A program made the translations under genes and the position numbers. DNA of 64,000 bases. It comes from Candidatus Epulonipiscium fishelsonii. Lineage in GTDB: Bacteria; Bacillota; Clostridia; Lachnospirales; Cellulosilyticaceae. Shown piece after piece: positions 8,526 to 18,409 of the stretch. The notes beneath the pieces were generated by a model. It did no database searches. It was not told the DNA's origin and saw nothing but the letters and a program-made list of their open reading frames with translations. The first letter of the stretch is position 1, and the number at the start of each line of letters is the position of its first letter. The DNA lies in the NCBI GenBank assembly GCA_001983455.1, contig LJDB01000062.1:1-64000 (forward strand). The letters run 5' to 3'.

Positions 8526-10202
8526 ATGAATAAGAAGTTGTTATATGCACTACTTTCATTATGTACACTAGGAACCATTACTGGCTGTTCTTCAAATGAA
8601 CCACAAAATATAAGCGAGGTAAAAACCGAAGCTTCGGAAATTGAAAAACAAGCAGAACCTGCTGAAGATGTTGCACAAGAAATGACATTCGTATTATCTA
8701 ATTTACCAGACGGCTTAGACCCAGGAGCAACTAACAATTCATTTAGCAAATATGTATTATATAATACATTTGAAGGGCTTGTTACATATGATCAAACTGG
8801 TAATCTAGTTCCTGGATTGGCTAAAGATTGGTCAATTAGTGAAGACGGTAAAATATATACATTTAATTTACGCCCAGACTTAAAATGGAGCGATGGTACC
8901 CCTCTTACTGCTAGTGACTTTGTATATTCAATACTTAGAGTAGCAACTCCAGAAACAGCTTCTCGAAATTTAAATAAGATTACAGATTATATTGTTAATG
9001 CACAAGAATATTATGAAGGAAAAATTGGGGCTGAAGAAGTTGGAGTTAAAGCAATTGATGAAAGTACACTTGAAATTACACTAAAAGAGCCAATCTCATA
9101 TTATATTGATATTTTATCAATGTGGGTATATAGTCCTGTTCAGCAAGCAACTGTTGAAGCAAACGGAGACGCTTGGAGTGCAAACGCTGAAACATATGTA
9201 TCGAATGGTCCATTTAAAGTTAGCGAAATGAGTATAAGTGAAAATGTAGTGCTTGAAAAAAATGAAAATTATTGGAATGCTGACAACGTAAAACTAGAGA
9301 AAATTAATTTCCGATATATACTAGACACTTCTACTGCATTAACAGCTTATGAAGCAGGCGAAGTTGATGGTATAGCAAGTATTCCTCCAACAGATTATGC
9401 ACGATTACGTGCGGAAGATAAAGGAGTTAAAACATTTCCAACCTATGGGACTGTGTATTACTTAATTAACAATGGAAAAGCACCCTATGATAATCTAAAA
9501 GTACGTGAAGCACTTAACTTAGCATTAGACCGCCAACTAATTGTTGATAACATAGTTCAACTAAATACACAGCCTGCTTATAGTTTGCTTCCTCCAGGCT
9601 ATGAAATAGATGGAATAGAGATAACAGAGGGTAGAGGAACATTTGGAATGTCACCATCCGCAGAAGTTGAAAAAGCTCAACAGGCCTTAGCAGATGCTGG
9701 CTATCCAAACGGTGAAAACTTCCCTGTTTTAGAACTATCATATTATTCAGATGATGTAGTTAAAAAAGTAGTGGAAGCTATGGCACAAATGTGGGAAACT
9801 AATTTAAATATTGATGTAGAAGTTAGTTCTAATGAATGGGTATTATTCTATGAAGATGTTATAGAAGAAGATTACTCTGTAGCTGCTATGGGTTTAACAG
9901 CATATTATTTTCACCCAACAGGATTTTTAACTAGTGCAAAAACAGGCGATATTGCAAATCTTAGTGGATATTCTAACCCTGAATATGATGCTTTATTTGA
10001 ACAAATTAAAGCAGAAACTGACCCAAATAAATCAATAGAACTAATTAGACAAGCGGATGCACTGGCTTCAGATGATTATTTTCTTATTCCTTTGTATTAT
10101 AAAACAAGTGATATTTTATTGCATGACAATATCCAAGGAGCTTATATGAATGCACAAGCAACCCTATTCTTTAAAGATACCTATGTAGTAGGGAAAGAAT
10201 AA
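8526..10202 (+). CDS. oppA: Oligopeptide-binding lipoprotein OppA, copy 1
   Basis: Extracellular solute-binding protein, SBP family 5, 558 residues. The signal peptide ends in the lipobox TITGC with lipidated Cys21, so it is tethered to the outer face of the membrane. A polar linker follows (about 22-50), then the SBP_bac_5 domain with LVPGLAKDWSISEDG and FNLRPDLKWSDGTPLTASDFV. It is nearly identical to copy 2 throughout and clearly related to copy 3. It lies downstream of oppBCDF and delivers peptides to it. Copies 1 and 2 share an MGLTAYYFHP segment where copy 3 has MGWSADYFHP, close to the C-terminal part of the pocket. Confidence 0.93.
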   Translation: MNKKLLYALLSLCTLGTITGCSSNEPQNISEVKTEASEIEKQAEPAEDVAQEMTFVLSNLPDGLDPGATNNSFSKYVLYNTFEGLVTYDQTGNLVPGLAKDWSISEDGKIYTFNLRPDLKWSDGTPLTASDFVYSILRVATPETASRNLNKITDYIVNAQEYYEGKIGAEEVGVKAIDESTLEITLKEPISYYIDILSMWVYSPVQQATVEANGDAWSANAETYVSNGPFKVSEMSISENVVLEKNENYWNADNVKLEKINFRYILDTSTALTAYEAGEVDGIASIPPTDYARLRAEDKGVKTFPTYGTVYYLINNGKAPYDNLKVREALNLALDRQLIVDNIVQLNTQPAYSLLPPGYEIDGIEITEGRGTFGMSPSAEVEKAQQALADAGYPNGENFPVLELSYYSDDVVKKVVEAMAQMWETNLNIDVEVSSNEWVLFYEDVIEEDYSVAAMGLTAYYFHPTGFLTSAKTGDIANLSGYSNPEYDALFEQIKAETDPNKSIELIRQADALASDDYFLIPLYYKTSDILLHDNIQGAYMNAQATLFFKDTYVVGKE

Positions 10203-10217
10203 GTCATCACACTGTAT

Positions 10218-10301
10218 AAAGGATAGTATTCAATTATATTTAATGTCTTTAACTCCAATTGAATTATATGAAAAATAACAAAATAGAAAGAGGAAATTGA
10301 A
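10218..10301 (+). repeat. Duplicated oppA leader, copy 2
   Basis: Second copy of the 8445-8525 leader, differing by a few substitutions and a short insertion (CCAATTGAATTATATG for CCATGAATTTATA). It separates oppA copy 1 from copy 2. Confidence 0.8.
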
Positions 10302-11978
10302 ATGAATAAGAAGTTGTTATATGCACTACTTTCATTATGTACACTAGGAACAATTACTGGCTGTTCTTCAAATGAACCACAAAATATAAGCGAGGTAAAA
10401 ACCGTAACTTCGGCAATTGAAGAACAAGCAGAACCTGCTGAAGATGTTGCACAAGAGATGACATTCGTATTATCCAATTTACCAGACGGCTTAGACCCAG
10501 GAGTAACTGACAATTCATTTAGCAAATATGTATTATATAATACATTTGAAGGGCTTGTTACATATGACCAAACTGGTAGTCTAGTTCCTGGGTTGGCTAA
10601 AGATTGGTCAATTAGTGAAGATGGAAGAACTTATACATTTAATTTACGTCCAGACTTAAAGTGGAGCGATGGTACTCCTCTTACTGCTAGTGACTTTGTA
10701 TATTCAATACTTAGAGTAGCGACTCCAGAAACGGCTTCTCGAAATTTAAATATGGTTACAGACTATATTGTTAATGCACAAGAATATCTTGAGGGAAAAA
10801 TTGGTGCGGAGGAAGTTGGAGTTAAAGCAATTGATGATAGTACACTAGAGATTACACTGAAAGAGCCAATATCATATTATATTGATATTTTATCAATGTG
10901 GGTATATAGTCCTGTTCAACAAGCAACTGTTGAAGCAAACGGAGATGCTTGGAGCACAAAAGCTGAAACATATGTATCGAATGGTCCATTTAAAGTTAGC
11001 GAAATGAGCATAAGTGAAAATGTAGTGCTTGAAAAAAATGAAAATTATTGGAATGCTGACAACGTAAAACTAGAGAAAATTAATTTCCGATATATATTAG
11101 ATACTTCTACTGCATTAACAGCATATGAAGCAGGCGAAGTAGATGGTATAGCAAGTATTCCTCCAACAGATTATGCAAGATTACGTGCGGAAGATAAAGG
11201 AGTTAAAACATATCCAACCTATGGAACTATATATTACTTAATTAACAATGGAAAAGCACCATATGATAATCTAAAAGTACGTGAAGCACTTAATTTAGCA
11301 TTAGACCGTCAACTAATTGTTGATAATATAGTTCAATTAGATACACAACCTGCTTATAGTTTGCTTCCTCCAGGGTATGAAATAGATGGAATAGAGATAA
11401 CAGAGGGTAGAGGAACATTTGGGATGTCACCATCCGCAGAAGTTGAAAAAGCTCAACAGGCCTTAGCAGATGCTGGTTATCCAAACGGTGAAAACTTCCC
11501 TGTTTTAGAGCTATCATATTATTCAGATGATGTAGTTAAAAAAGTGGTTGAAGCTATGGCACAAATGTGGGAAACTAATTTGAATATTGATGTAGAAGTT
11601 AGTTCTAATGAATGGGTATTATTCTATGAAGATGTTATGGAAGAAGATTATTCTGTAGCTGCTATGGGTTTAACAGCATATTATTTTCATCCAATGGGCT
11701 TTTTAACTAGTGCAAAAACAGGTGATATTGCAAACCTTAGTGTATATTCTAACCCTGAATATGATGCTTTAGTTGAACAAATTAAAACAGAAACTGACCC
11801 AAATAAATCAATAGAGCTAATTAGACAAGCGGATGCACTAGTTTCAGATGATTATTTTCTTATTCCTTTGTATTATAAAACAAGTGATATTTTATTGCAT
11901 GACAATATACAAGGAGCTTATATGAATGCACAAGCAACCCTATTCTTTAAAGATACACATGTAACAGGAAAACAATAA
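10302..11978 (+). CDS. oppA: Oligopeptide-binding lipoprotein OppA, copy 2
   Basis: 558 residues, with the same lipobox at Cys21 and the same domain plan as copy 1. The two differ at scattered positions, for example MVTDYIVNAQEYLEG for KITDYIVNAQEYYEG, and TGKQ for VGKE at the end. Such closeness between adjacent paralogues implies recent duplication or continuing gene conversion. It has an intact frame and its own AGAAAGAGG ribosome site, so I regard it as functional. Differing peptide preference is possible but cannot be read from the sequence. Confidence 0.93.
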   Translation: MNKKLLYALLSLCTLGTITGCSSNEPQNISEVKTVTSAIEEQAEPAEDVAQEMTFVLSNLPDGLDPGVTDNSFSKYVLYNTFEGLVTYDQTGSLVPGLAKDWSISEDGRTYTFNLRPDLKWSDGTPLTASDFVYSILRVATPETASRNLNMVTDYIVNAQEYLEGKIGAEEVGVKAIDDSTLEITLKEPISYYIDILSMWVYSPVQQATVEANGDAWSTKAETYVSNGPFKVSEMSISENVVLEKNENYWNADNVKLEKINFRYILDTSTALTAYEAGEVDGIASIPPTDYARLRAEDKGVKTYPTYGTIYYLINNGKAPYDNLKVREALNLALDRQLIVDNIVQLDTQPAYSLLPPGYEIDGIEITEGRGTFGMSPSAEVEKAQQALADAGYPNGENFPVLELSYYSDDVVKKVVEAMAQMWETNLNIDVEVSSNEWVLFYEDVMEEDYSVAAMGLTAYYFHPMGFLTSAKTGDIANLSVYSNPEYDALVEQIKTETDPNKSIELIRQADALVSDDYFLIPLYYKTSDILLHDNIQGAYMNAQATLFFKDTHVTGKQ

Positions 11979-12016
11979 ATCTATGAAAAATAACAAAATA
12001 GAAAGAGGAAATCAAG

Positions 12017-13690
12017 ATGAATAAAAAACTATTATATGCATTGCTTTCATTATGTACACTAGGAACAATTACTGGTTGTTCTTCAAATGAACCACAAAAT
12101 ATAAGCGAGGTAAAAACCGTAGCAACAGAAACTGAAAAAACAGCAGCTCCTGCTGAAGATGTTGCACAAGAGATGACATTTGTATTGTCTAATTTACCAG
12201 ACGGCTTGGACCCAGGAATAACTAATAATTCATTTAGTAAATATGTATTATTTAATGCTTTTGAAGGGCTTGTTACATATGACCAAAATGGTAGCCTAGT
12301 TCCTGGATTGGCTAATGATTGGTCAATTAGTGAAGACGGAAGAACTTATACGTTTAATTTACGCCCAGACTTAAAATGGAGCGATGGCACCCCTCTTACT
12401 GCTAGTGATTTTGTATATTCAATACTTAGAGTGGCAACTCCAGAAACAACTGCTCAGTATGTAAATATGGTTACAGATTATATTGTTAATGCACAAGAAT
12501 ATTATGAAGGAAAAATTGATGCGGAAGAAGTTGGAGTTAAAGCAGTTGATGATAGTACACTAGAGATTACAATAAAAGAACCACTATCATACTATATTGA
12601 CATTTTATCAATGTGGGTATATAGCCCTGTTCAGCAAGCAACTGTTGAAGCAAACGGAGAAGCTTGGAGCACAAAAGCTGAAACATACGTATCAAATGGT
12701 CCGTTTAAAGTTACGGAAATGAGTATGAGCGAAAATGTAGTGCTTGAAAAAAATGAAAACTACTGGAATGCTGAGAACGTACAATTAGAAAAAATTAATT
12801 TCCGATATATACTAGACACGTCTACTGCATTAACAGCCTATGAAACAGGAGAAGTAGATGGTATAGTGAGCATTCCTTCAACAGATTATGCAAGGCTACG
12901 TGCAGAAGATAAAGGAGTTAAATCATATCCAAGTTATGGAACTGTATTTCACTTAATTAACAATGCAAAAGCACCATATGATAATCCAAAAGTACGTGAG
13001 GCACTTAATTTAGCCCTAGACCGCCAACTGATTATTGACAATGTAATTCAAGTTGATGCACAACCTGCTTATAGTTTCCTTTCACCAGGCTATAAAGTTG
13101 ATGGAGTAGACATAACAGATGATAGAGGAACATTTGGAATGTCACCATCCGCAGAAATTGAAAAAGCTCAACAAGCCTTAGCAGATGCTGGCTATCCAAA
13201 CGGCGAAGACTTTCCTGCTTTAGAACTATCATATTATTCAGATGACACAGTTAAAAAAGTGGTTGAAGCTATGGCACAAATGTGGGAAACTAATTTAAAT
13301 ATTGATGTAGAAATTACTTCTAATGAATGGGTATTATTCTATGAAAGTGTTCAAGCAGGAGACTATGATGTAGCCGCTATGGGTTGGAGTGCGGATTATT
13401 TTCACCCAATGTCATTTATGCCTCTATTAAAAACAGGTGATTCCACAAATACAAGTTGGTATTCTAATCCTGAATATGATGCTTTGGTTGATCAAATTAG
13501 AGCAGAAAGTGATCCAAATAAAGTAGCAGAACTAGTTAAACAAGCAGATATAATGGTTTCAAGCGATTACCCTATGGTTCCTTTATATTATAAATCAAAT
13601 AATATTTTATTGCATGACCATATCCAAGGAGTTCATATGAACGCATCTGCAGCACTATTTTTTAAAGATGCATATGTAGTAGGGGAATAA
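12017..13690 (+). CDS. oppA: Oligopeptide-binding lipoprotein OppA, copy 3
   Basis: 557 residues, the most diverged of the three. The lipobox, linker and N-terminal third are nearly the same as in copies 1 and 2. Changes cluster in the second half (SFLSPGYKVDGVDITDD, VQAGDYDVAAMGWSADYFHP, MPLLKTGDSTNTSWYS), which is where family 5 binding proteins line part of the peptide pocket. Altered ligand range is therefore plausible. Only 38 bp separate it from copy 2, with just the 3' part of the shared leader. A hairpin follows at 13709. Confidence 0.93.
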   Translation: MNKKLLYALLSLCTLGTITGCSSNEPQNISEVKTVATETEKTAAPAEDVAQEMTFVLSNLPDGLDPGITNNSFSKYVLFNAFEGLVTYDQNGSLVPGLANDWSISEDGRTYTFNLRPDLKWSDGTPLTASDFVYSILRVATPETTAQYVNMVTDYIVNAQEYYEGKIDAEEVGVKAVDDSTLEITIKEPLSYYIDILSMWVYSPVQQATVEANGEAWSTKAETYVSNGPFKVTEMSMSENVVLEKNENYWNAENVQLEKINFRYILDTSTALTAYETGEVDGIVSIPSTDYARLRAEDKGVKSYPSYGTVFHLINNAKAPYDNPKVREALNLALDRQLIIDNVIQVDAQPAYSFLSPGYKVDGVDITDDRGTFGMSPSAEIEKAQQALADAGYPNGEDFPALELSYYSDDTVKKVVEAMAQMWETNLNIDVEITSNEWVLFYESVQAGDYDVAAMGWSADYFHPMSFMPLLKTGDSTNTSWYSNPEYDALVDQIRAESDPNKVAELVKQADIMVSSDYPMVPLYYKSNNILLHDHIQGVHMNASAALFFKDAYVVGE

Positions 13691-13708
13691 TAAGTTAACA
13701 CATCAAAG

Positions 13709-13748
13709 TAGTCCATTTAAAGCTGTTGTTTGAAAATGGACTATTTAC
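13709..13748 (+). terminator. Probable terminator of the opp operon
   Basis: The stem TAGTCCATTT / AAATGGACTA (13709-13718 with 13734-13743) lies 19 bases after the last oppA stop. The T-run after it is poor (TTTACC), so termination may be partial. Confidence 0.55.
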
Positions 13749-14180
13749 CATTTGCGTTATTTAAATATTTTAGTGCTTAAATATAAATGGCAATGTAATG
13801 TTGCAGGCAAATATTAGAATTAATGTTGTATATAAATTGCACGTTTATGCATAATTATACATTTCGGAGTAGTACTACTTATATTGGAGACAATTCACTA
13901 GTACGAAGAAATATGTTAGGGTATTTTGCCAATTGCATTTTGGTTTGTATAGGTATATACTTTAACAGTTAACCCATGCAAAAAAACAAGTAGCAGAGGA
14001 CTCACGAAAAGTAAGTAGCCAAGAGGCGAAAAAATAAGTAGTAGAGCAGACGTGAAAGAATAAGTGGCAACTGGTTAACAACCATAATACAACAATCACG
14101 TTGTTCTAAACTCCGTTATCACGCACGAATAAAAAAAGCTAAACCTACGGCCATAAGCCTTAGTTTAAATCAGTATGCTA

Positions 14181-14275
14181 CTGTTTATAGTCTCTATAAG
14201 AAATTTAAATCTTTGATATTTATCCTAAACATAGTGTTATCTTATTAATAATCGTACATTTGAGATTATAAACAG
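14181..14275. repeat. TIR-bounded core of array A
   Basis: CTGTTTATAGTCTC at 14181-14194 and GAGATTATAAACAG at 14262-14275 are 14-bp inverted ends with one mismatch. Between and partly including them lies the 77-nt stretch identical to array B (55276-55352). As RNA the ends could close a long stem; as DNA it resembles a very small inverted-repeat element or a recombination site. Confidence 0.7.
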
Positions 14276-14488
14276 ATTATATAAAAAAATTTTAAATTGT
14301 TCACGATGAGTGACGTATCAGTAAGAATAATAAACCTAAAGAAATTTTAAGCCTATTTATAATAATAAACATATCCGTTGTTCTTAAATCCATTATCATA
14401 AATCGAAATTCATATCCTATAAAATCACGTTGTCCCTAAATTTTTTGTCACGAATAACAAGAAAATACCTCTAGCCATTTCTATTTCT

Positions 14489-14605
14489 CACGAATAACAT
14501 TAATCATGCTGTTCCTAAATCTTTTATCACGAATAACATTACTCATGTTGTCCCTAAATCTTTTATCACGAATAACATTACTCATGTTGTCCCTAAATCT
14601 TTTAT
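14489..14605. repeat. Three tandem 39-bp iterons in array A
   Basis: Units occupy 14489-14527, 14528-14566 and 14567-14605, each starting CACGAATAACATTA and ending CCTAAATCTTTTAT. Units 2 and 3 are identical; unit 1 has a few changes. A partial fourth unit follows. There are no spacers, so this is not a CRISPR. On the minus strand the period keeps one frame open, giving a repeated DKRFRDNMSNVIR peptide, but no credible start is present. Confidence 0.9.
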
Positions 14606-14895
14606 CACAAATAAGAAATTTATTATTTGCATAAATATTCATAACACTAATGAATATTTTAAAAAAAGTCATGCATTTGTACATGTCTGGAATTGTAGGG
14701 GATTCACTAGTGAAGGGTGTATATTTATTCTTCAAATTTACCAGCTGTACTAGTCAGATATTTTATTCCTAAAACTAAAAATCTCACTTAGACCATCGCC
14801 CATGAATATTATTCATTTTAATAGTAATATAAAAAATGCCATTACCTAGCACAAGATGTACTATTTTTTGCTAACCAGTATATGCTTAGCTAAAC

Positions 14896-14924
14896 TTGAT
14901 ATATTTTTTTATACTATGTTAAAT
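14896..14924 (+). promoter_or_regulatory. Candidate promoter of the M42 peptidase gene
   Basis: TTGATA at 14896-14901 and TTAAAT at 14919-14924 with a 17-bp spacer. The -35 is good and the -10 is modest. A roughly 120-base leader follows, with a TCCTCT/AGAGGA hairpin at 14932-14961. Confidence 0.35.
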
Positions 14925-15049
14925 AAAATAATCCTCTTAAAAAAATTTTTCAATTAGAGGACTTTAATCAAAAAAGATTTAAAAACTTCCAGAAATTAGT
15001 GGAAAAAATACAGGACATGGGTTAAAATATTATATGGAGGTGTATAATA

Positions 15050-16108
15050 TTGGAAATATTAAAACTGGTAGAAGAATTATCAAACGCTAATGGAATATCG
15101 GGGTTTGAGGATGACGTGTTAAAAGTTATCCGTAAGCATGCCCCACAGCATTGTGAAATTAGTGAAGACAGCATGAGAAACTTATACTTAACGCCAAACA
15201 CTAACACGGGAGATAAACCTGTTGTTATGCTTGATGCACATAGTGATGAAGTAGGATTTATGGTACGAGCAATAAGGCCAAATGGATTAATTCAATTTGT
15301 AAAAGTAGGAGGTTGGGTTGAAAGCAATGTTCCTGCTCACCTAGTACGAATTATTAATTCTGACGGAGAAGTTATTATTGGGGTTGTTGCTTCAAAACCT
15401 CCACACTATGTACAAAGTAATGATAAACTATCCATTGAAACTATGAATATTGACATTGGAGCACGCAGTCGTGCCGAAGTAATCGAAAAGTATAAGATTA
15501 ATCTTGGAGCACCAATTATTCCAGATGTATCATTTTATTTTAATGATAAAAATGACGCTATGCTTGGAAAGGCATTTGACTGTCGTTTAGGTTGTGCTGC
15601 CCTAGTTGAAACTTTGAAAATACTACAAAACGATAAATTAGATGTGGATCTTGTAGGGATGATTTCTTCTCAAGAAGAAGTTGGAACACGTGGAGCTATA
15701 GTTGGAACAAATAGAGTAAAACCTGATATTGCTATTATTTTCGAAGGAAGTCCAGCTGATGACACATTTGAAAGTGAATATTTAATACAAACTGCGTTAC
15801 ACAAAGGACCAATGCTTAGACATATAGATCTTAGGATGATTACAAACCCACGTTTTCAGAGATTTGCCTTGGACATTGCAAAAGAATATGCAGTGCCAGT
15901 GCAACAAGGCGTGAGAACTGGTGGAGCGACAAATGGAGCTTCCATCCATATTTCCAATATGGGAATTCCATCTATCGTTATTGGAATGCCAGTACGTTAT
16001 GCACATACCCACTATGGGGTTTCTTCTATTAGTGACCTTCATAATAGTATAACCCTTGCAGAAAAAATTATTAAGCGATTAAATGCCGATATTATTTCTG
16101 GGTTTTAG
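15050..16108 (+). CDS. M42-family metallo-aminopeptidase
   Basis: Cytoplasmic tetrahedral aminopeptidase of the glutamyl-aminopeptidase/endoglucanase-like M42 family, 352 residues. Metal and catalytic residues are visible in order: LDAHSDEVG (His and Asp), FDCRLGCA (bridging Asp), SSQEEVGTRGA (catalytic and ligand Glu), and YAHTHYGVSS (last His). The start is TTG at 15050, nine bases after GGAGG; no nearer ATG fits. Role inferred from family and place: trimming peptides brought in by the Opp system. It lies on the far side of array A from oppA, so it is probably a separate transcript. Confidence 0.9.
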   Translation: MEILKLVEELSNANGISGFEDDVLKVIRKHAPQHCEISEDSMRNLYLTPNTNTGDKPVVMLDAHSDEVGFMVRAIRPNGLIQFVKVGGWVESNVPAHLVRIINSDGEVIIGVVASKPPHYVQSNDKLSIETMNIDIGARSRAEVIEKYKINLGAPIIPDVSFYFNDKNDAMLGKAFDCRLGCAALVETLKILQNDKLDVDLVGMISSQEEVGTRGAIVGTNRVKPDIAIIFEGSPADDTFESEYLIQTALHKGPMLRHIDLRMITNPRFQRFALDIAKEYAVPVQQGVRTGGATNGASIHISNMGIPSIVIGMPVRYAHTHYGVSSISDLHNSITLAEKIIKRLNADIISGF

Positions 16109-16121
16109 AAACAAGTAAACC

Positions 16122-16159
16122 ACTCCCTCCTAGGCAAATGCTTAGATTAGGGAGTTTCT
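16122..16159 (+). terminator. Terminator after the M42 peptidase gene
   Basis: ACTCCCT (16122-16128) pairs with AGGGAGT (16149-16155), extended by an inner CCTAGGCA/TGCTTAG arm and followed by TTCTT. Confidence 0.65.
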
Positions 16160-16163
16160 TATT

Positions 16164-16208
16164 AATTCGTGATAAATGAACAAGCGTTTTGAGCTTTTTC
16201 TCTTATTT
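16164..16208. repeat. Solitary module of the array A/B repeat family
   Basis: Begins ATTCGTGATAA and ends TTTTGAGCTTTTTCTCTTAT, matching the unit at 57974-58015 and the complement of about 54845-54885 in array B. It overlaps the 3' end of the chemoreceptor gene that stops at 16203. Confidence 0.65.
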
Positions 16209-18317
16209 ATTTATTTTAAAGTATTGCATCAGTTCAGACAAATTTTTCGCTTCTTTTGCAAGTTCTTCGCTTATGGCAGCGGCTTCTTGAGAAGTAGAAC
16301 TGTTTGTTTGAATAAGAATAGAAATATGTTCCGTACCTGCAATTAAGTTGTCTAGAGTATGCTTTTGACTAGTACTAGTTTTCAACAATTCTTCTGATAT
16401 TGTAGTTGTTCTTTCTATAGTATTTACAATTTGCTGCAAACTTAAAGCTACGTTGCTGGCTACATCTTGACCCCTAGAAATATCCTCCATACTCATATTT
16501 ATTATTTTATCTATTTCTTTTACTGTTTCACTACTACGAAAAGCAAGTTTTCTTACTTCCTCAGCCACAACAGCAAAGCCTTTTCCGTTCTCACCTGCTC
16601 TTGTTGCTTCAATTGAAGCATTTAATGCTAATAAATTTGTTTGGCTTGCAATATCTTCTACAGTTTTTAAAACAACGGAAATTGTTTGACTAGACTGATT
16701 GATTGCATTCATAGATAATAACATTTTTTCCATTTCGATATTGCCTTGTGTTGCTTGTTGTTTTGCTTCAATTGAAATCTTGCTTGTTTCTTCTGCTTGT
16801 AATGTGGTTTTAATGATACTTTCTTCAATTTCGTTTGTTATACTATGAAATTCTTGAACAATTGTACTTTGCTCAATTGTTCCATTTGCAAGTTCCACAG
16901 CTCCTTTTGCAATGTTTTCTGCTCCACTACTCACTGTTTCAGTTGCTCTAGTAATAGAAGCTAAAGTATGACTCAATTTTTCACCAATTTGTATTAAAGA
17001 TGTTTTTATTGGAAAAAATGCTCCTTTATACTGTGCATTAATAGTTGAAGTAAAATCTCCTTGTGCCATGTTGCCAAGAACCTGTTTGATATCTAGTATA
17101 ATTTCTTTTAATGAATTAGACATATCGTCAAATTCTTGCCCCAACATTCCAATTTCATCTTGGCGTGATATATTCAAATGGATGTCTAAATCTCCCTGTG
17201 ACATTTGGCTTGCAGCTGAAACAACTTGATCAAGAGGCTTTAATGCTTTGGCTAGTATATTTTTGGTTACTAAAATTAGTATTAACAATGAAATTATTGA
17301 AACAGCAGATATTATTCCAATTAATACCCATATTTCAGAATAAAACTCTTGACTTTCTATTGATATATGAGCCCACCATGTTTTGTCTAAGGCTTTTATT
17401 GGATATAAATATCGCTCATATTTTTCACCACCAATTACTTCTGATTTCATATGAAAAGGATCTTTTTGTTCGCCTAGTTGTGTTAACTCTTGCATTTCCC
17501 TAGAGGAAATCATCTCAGACATATTTACATTAATTAATTCAGGATACATATAATCATAAATTATGTCCCAATCTTGGTTGAAAACTGATGAGAATGAAGT
17601 TTCGTATGTACTTTTTTCAAATATAATTTCATCAAAACTGGTGGATAAAACATTTATAACAATAACTCCTTTAAATTCATCTTTATATATAATTGGATAA
17701 GATACATAATAAACCATATTTCCATTATCATCTAACATTGGGTCACTTATATGTGGTTTAAGCGTTTGCTTTGTAACTGAATAAAATTCTTTGTTTGCAA
17801 AACTCTCATATGAAAATATAGGGGTTAGAGTTTTTGCTTTAAGATTTTCTTGATGGGTTTCTAATCCATAAGTAGATAGGGCTTTGTCAAATACGTAAGG
17901 TTCAAAATATACTGCTAATACACTAATATCACTGTTGGTCGAGAGTGCCGACCAAGCTGTATTTACAATATATCTTTCCATAATCACTTTATTTTCGTCC
18001 ATTAAAGTTCCATATACCATGCTAAATTTTACATTTGTATTTAAACCATTTTTACAGTCTAGCTTTGCATTTAAGCTTCCAAAATTGCTTTGAATGTAGG
18101 ATTGTAAATTTTTTGCAATTCCGTCAACTGTATTAATTACTTCTTGAACCTTATTTGCATTAAGTTCAGCTTTAGTTTCAAACGTCAAATGTGTGTCTTT
18201 TACACTAGAAGAATAGACTTGTATAACAACTATAATTATTAAAGATAGTAATATTAATGTAACAACTCCTCCAATTGCAACAGTTAACCGCTTTACCAAA
18301 TTAACATCACTTTTCAT
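16203..18317 (-). CDS. Methyl-accepting chemotaxis protein, dCache type (1)
   Basis: Transmembrane chemoreceptor, 704 residues. TM1 is at about 11-33, the extracellular double-Cache-like sensor at about 40-325, TM2 at about 329-351, HAMP at about 352-405 and the signalling domain to the C-terminus. The hairpin tip reads [21 protein letters not shown], with Ser and Thr where most receptors have Ala-Ala ([10 protein letters not shown]). It still contains the CheA/CheW contact helix. Ligand unknown; the family binds amino acids and organic acids. It is a paralogue of the receptor at 32020-34167 along its whole length. The ribosome site AAGGGG precedes the ATG. Confidence 0.93.
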   Translation of the reverse strand: MKSDVNLVKRLTVAIGGVVTLILLSLIIIVVIQVYSSSVKDTHLTFETKAELNANKVQEVINTVDGIAKNLQSYIQSNFGSLNAKLDCKNGLNTNVKFSMVYGTLMDENKVIMERYIVNTAWSALSTNSDISVLAVYFEPYVFDKALSTYGLETHQENLKAKTLTPIFSYESFANKEFYSVTKQTLKPHISDPMLDDNGNMVYYVSYPIIYKDEFKGVIVINVLSTSFDEIIFEKSTYETSFSSVFNQDWDIIYDYMYPELINVNMSEMISSREMQELTQLGEQKDPFHMKSEVIGGEKYERYLYPIKALDKTWWAHISIESQEFYSEIWVLIGIISAVSIISLLILILVTKNILAKALKPLDQVVSAASQMSQGDLDIHLNISRQDEIGMLGQEFDDMSNSLKEIILDIKQVLGNMAQGDFTSTINAQYKGAFFPIKTSLIQIGEKLSHTLASITRATETVSSGAENIAKGAVELANGTIEQSTIVQEFHSITNEIEESIIKTTLQAEETSKISIEAKQQATQGNIEMEKMLLSMNAINQSSQTISVVLKTVEDIASQTNLLALNASIEATRAGENGKGFAVVAEEVRKLAFRSSETVKEIDKIINMSMEDISRGQDVASNVALSLQQIVNTIERTTTISEELLKTSTSQKHTLDNLIAGTEHISILIQTNSSTSQEAAAISEELAKEAKNLSELMQYFKINK

Positions 18318-18409
18318 ATATTATCAGCCCCTTATATATTTTCAATTCAACTTATACTTGTTCTACAGATTAATTATACACGGTCGGATAACTGTTCGCA
18401 ACGATTAGT

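Larger units (their letters stand above)
13835..14817. repeat. Long non-coding repeat array A (inverted relative to array B)
   Basis: About 983 bp that matches, in reverse complement, array B at 54641-55718. Examples: 13919-13942 equals the complement of 55611-55634, and 14198-14274 equals the complement of 55276-55352 over 77 nt without a mismatch. Other blocks are similar but diverged. Order from the outer end: TGCATAATTATACAT-type palindrome; degenerate ~24-bp repeats with AAGTAG (about 13989-14072); TIR-bounded core 14181-14275; TTATCACG-containing modules; three 39-bp iterons; inner end near ATGAATATTATTCAT. Stop codons occur in every frame and no convincing gene is present. This is most of the 1.36-kb gene-free gap before 15050. 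Confidence 0.85.

Noticed and set aside
14489-14605. CRISPR-like direct repeats (also 54960-55067)
   Set aside because: The 36-39-bp units are directly adjacent with no spacers, and no cas genes are present.
14481-14735. 84-codon minus-strand ORF across the array A iterons
   Set aside because: It has only a TTG start without a ribosome site, and the equivalent frame in array B is broken upstream of the iterons, so it is a by-product of the repeat.
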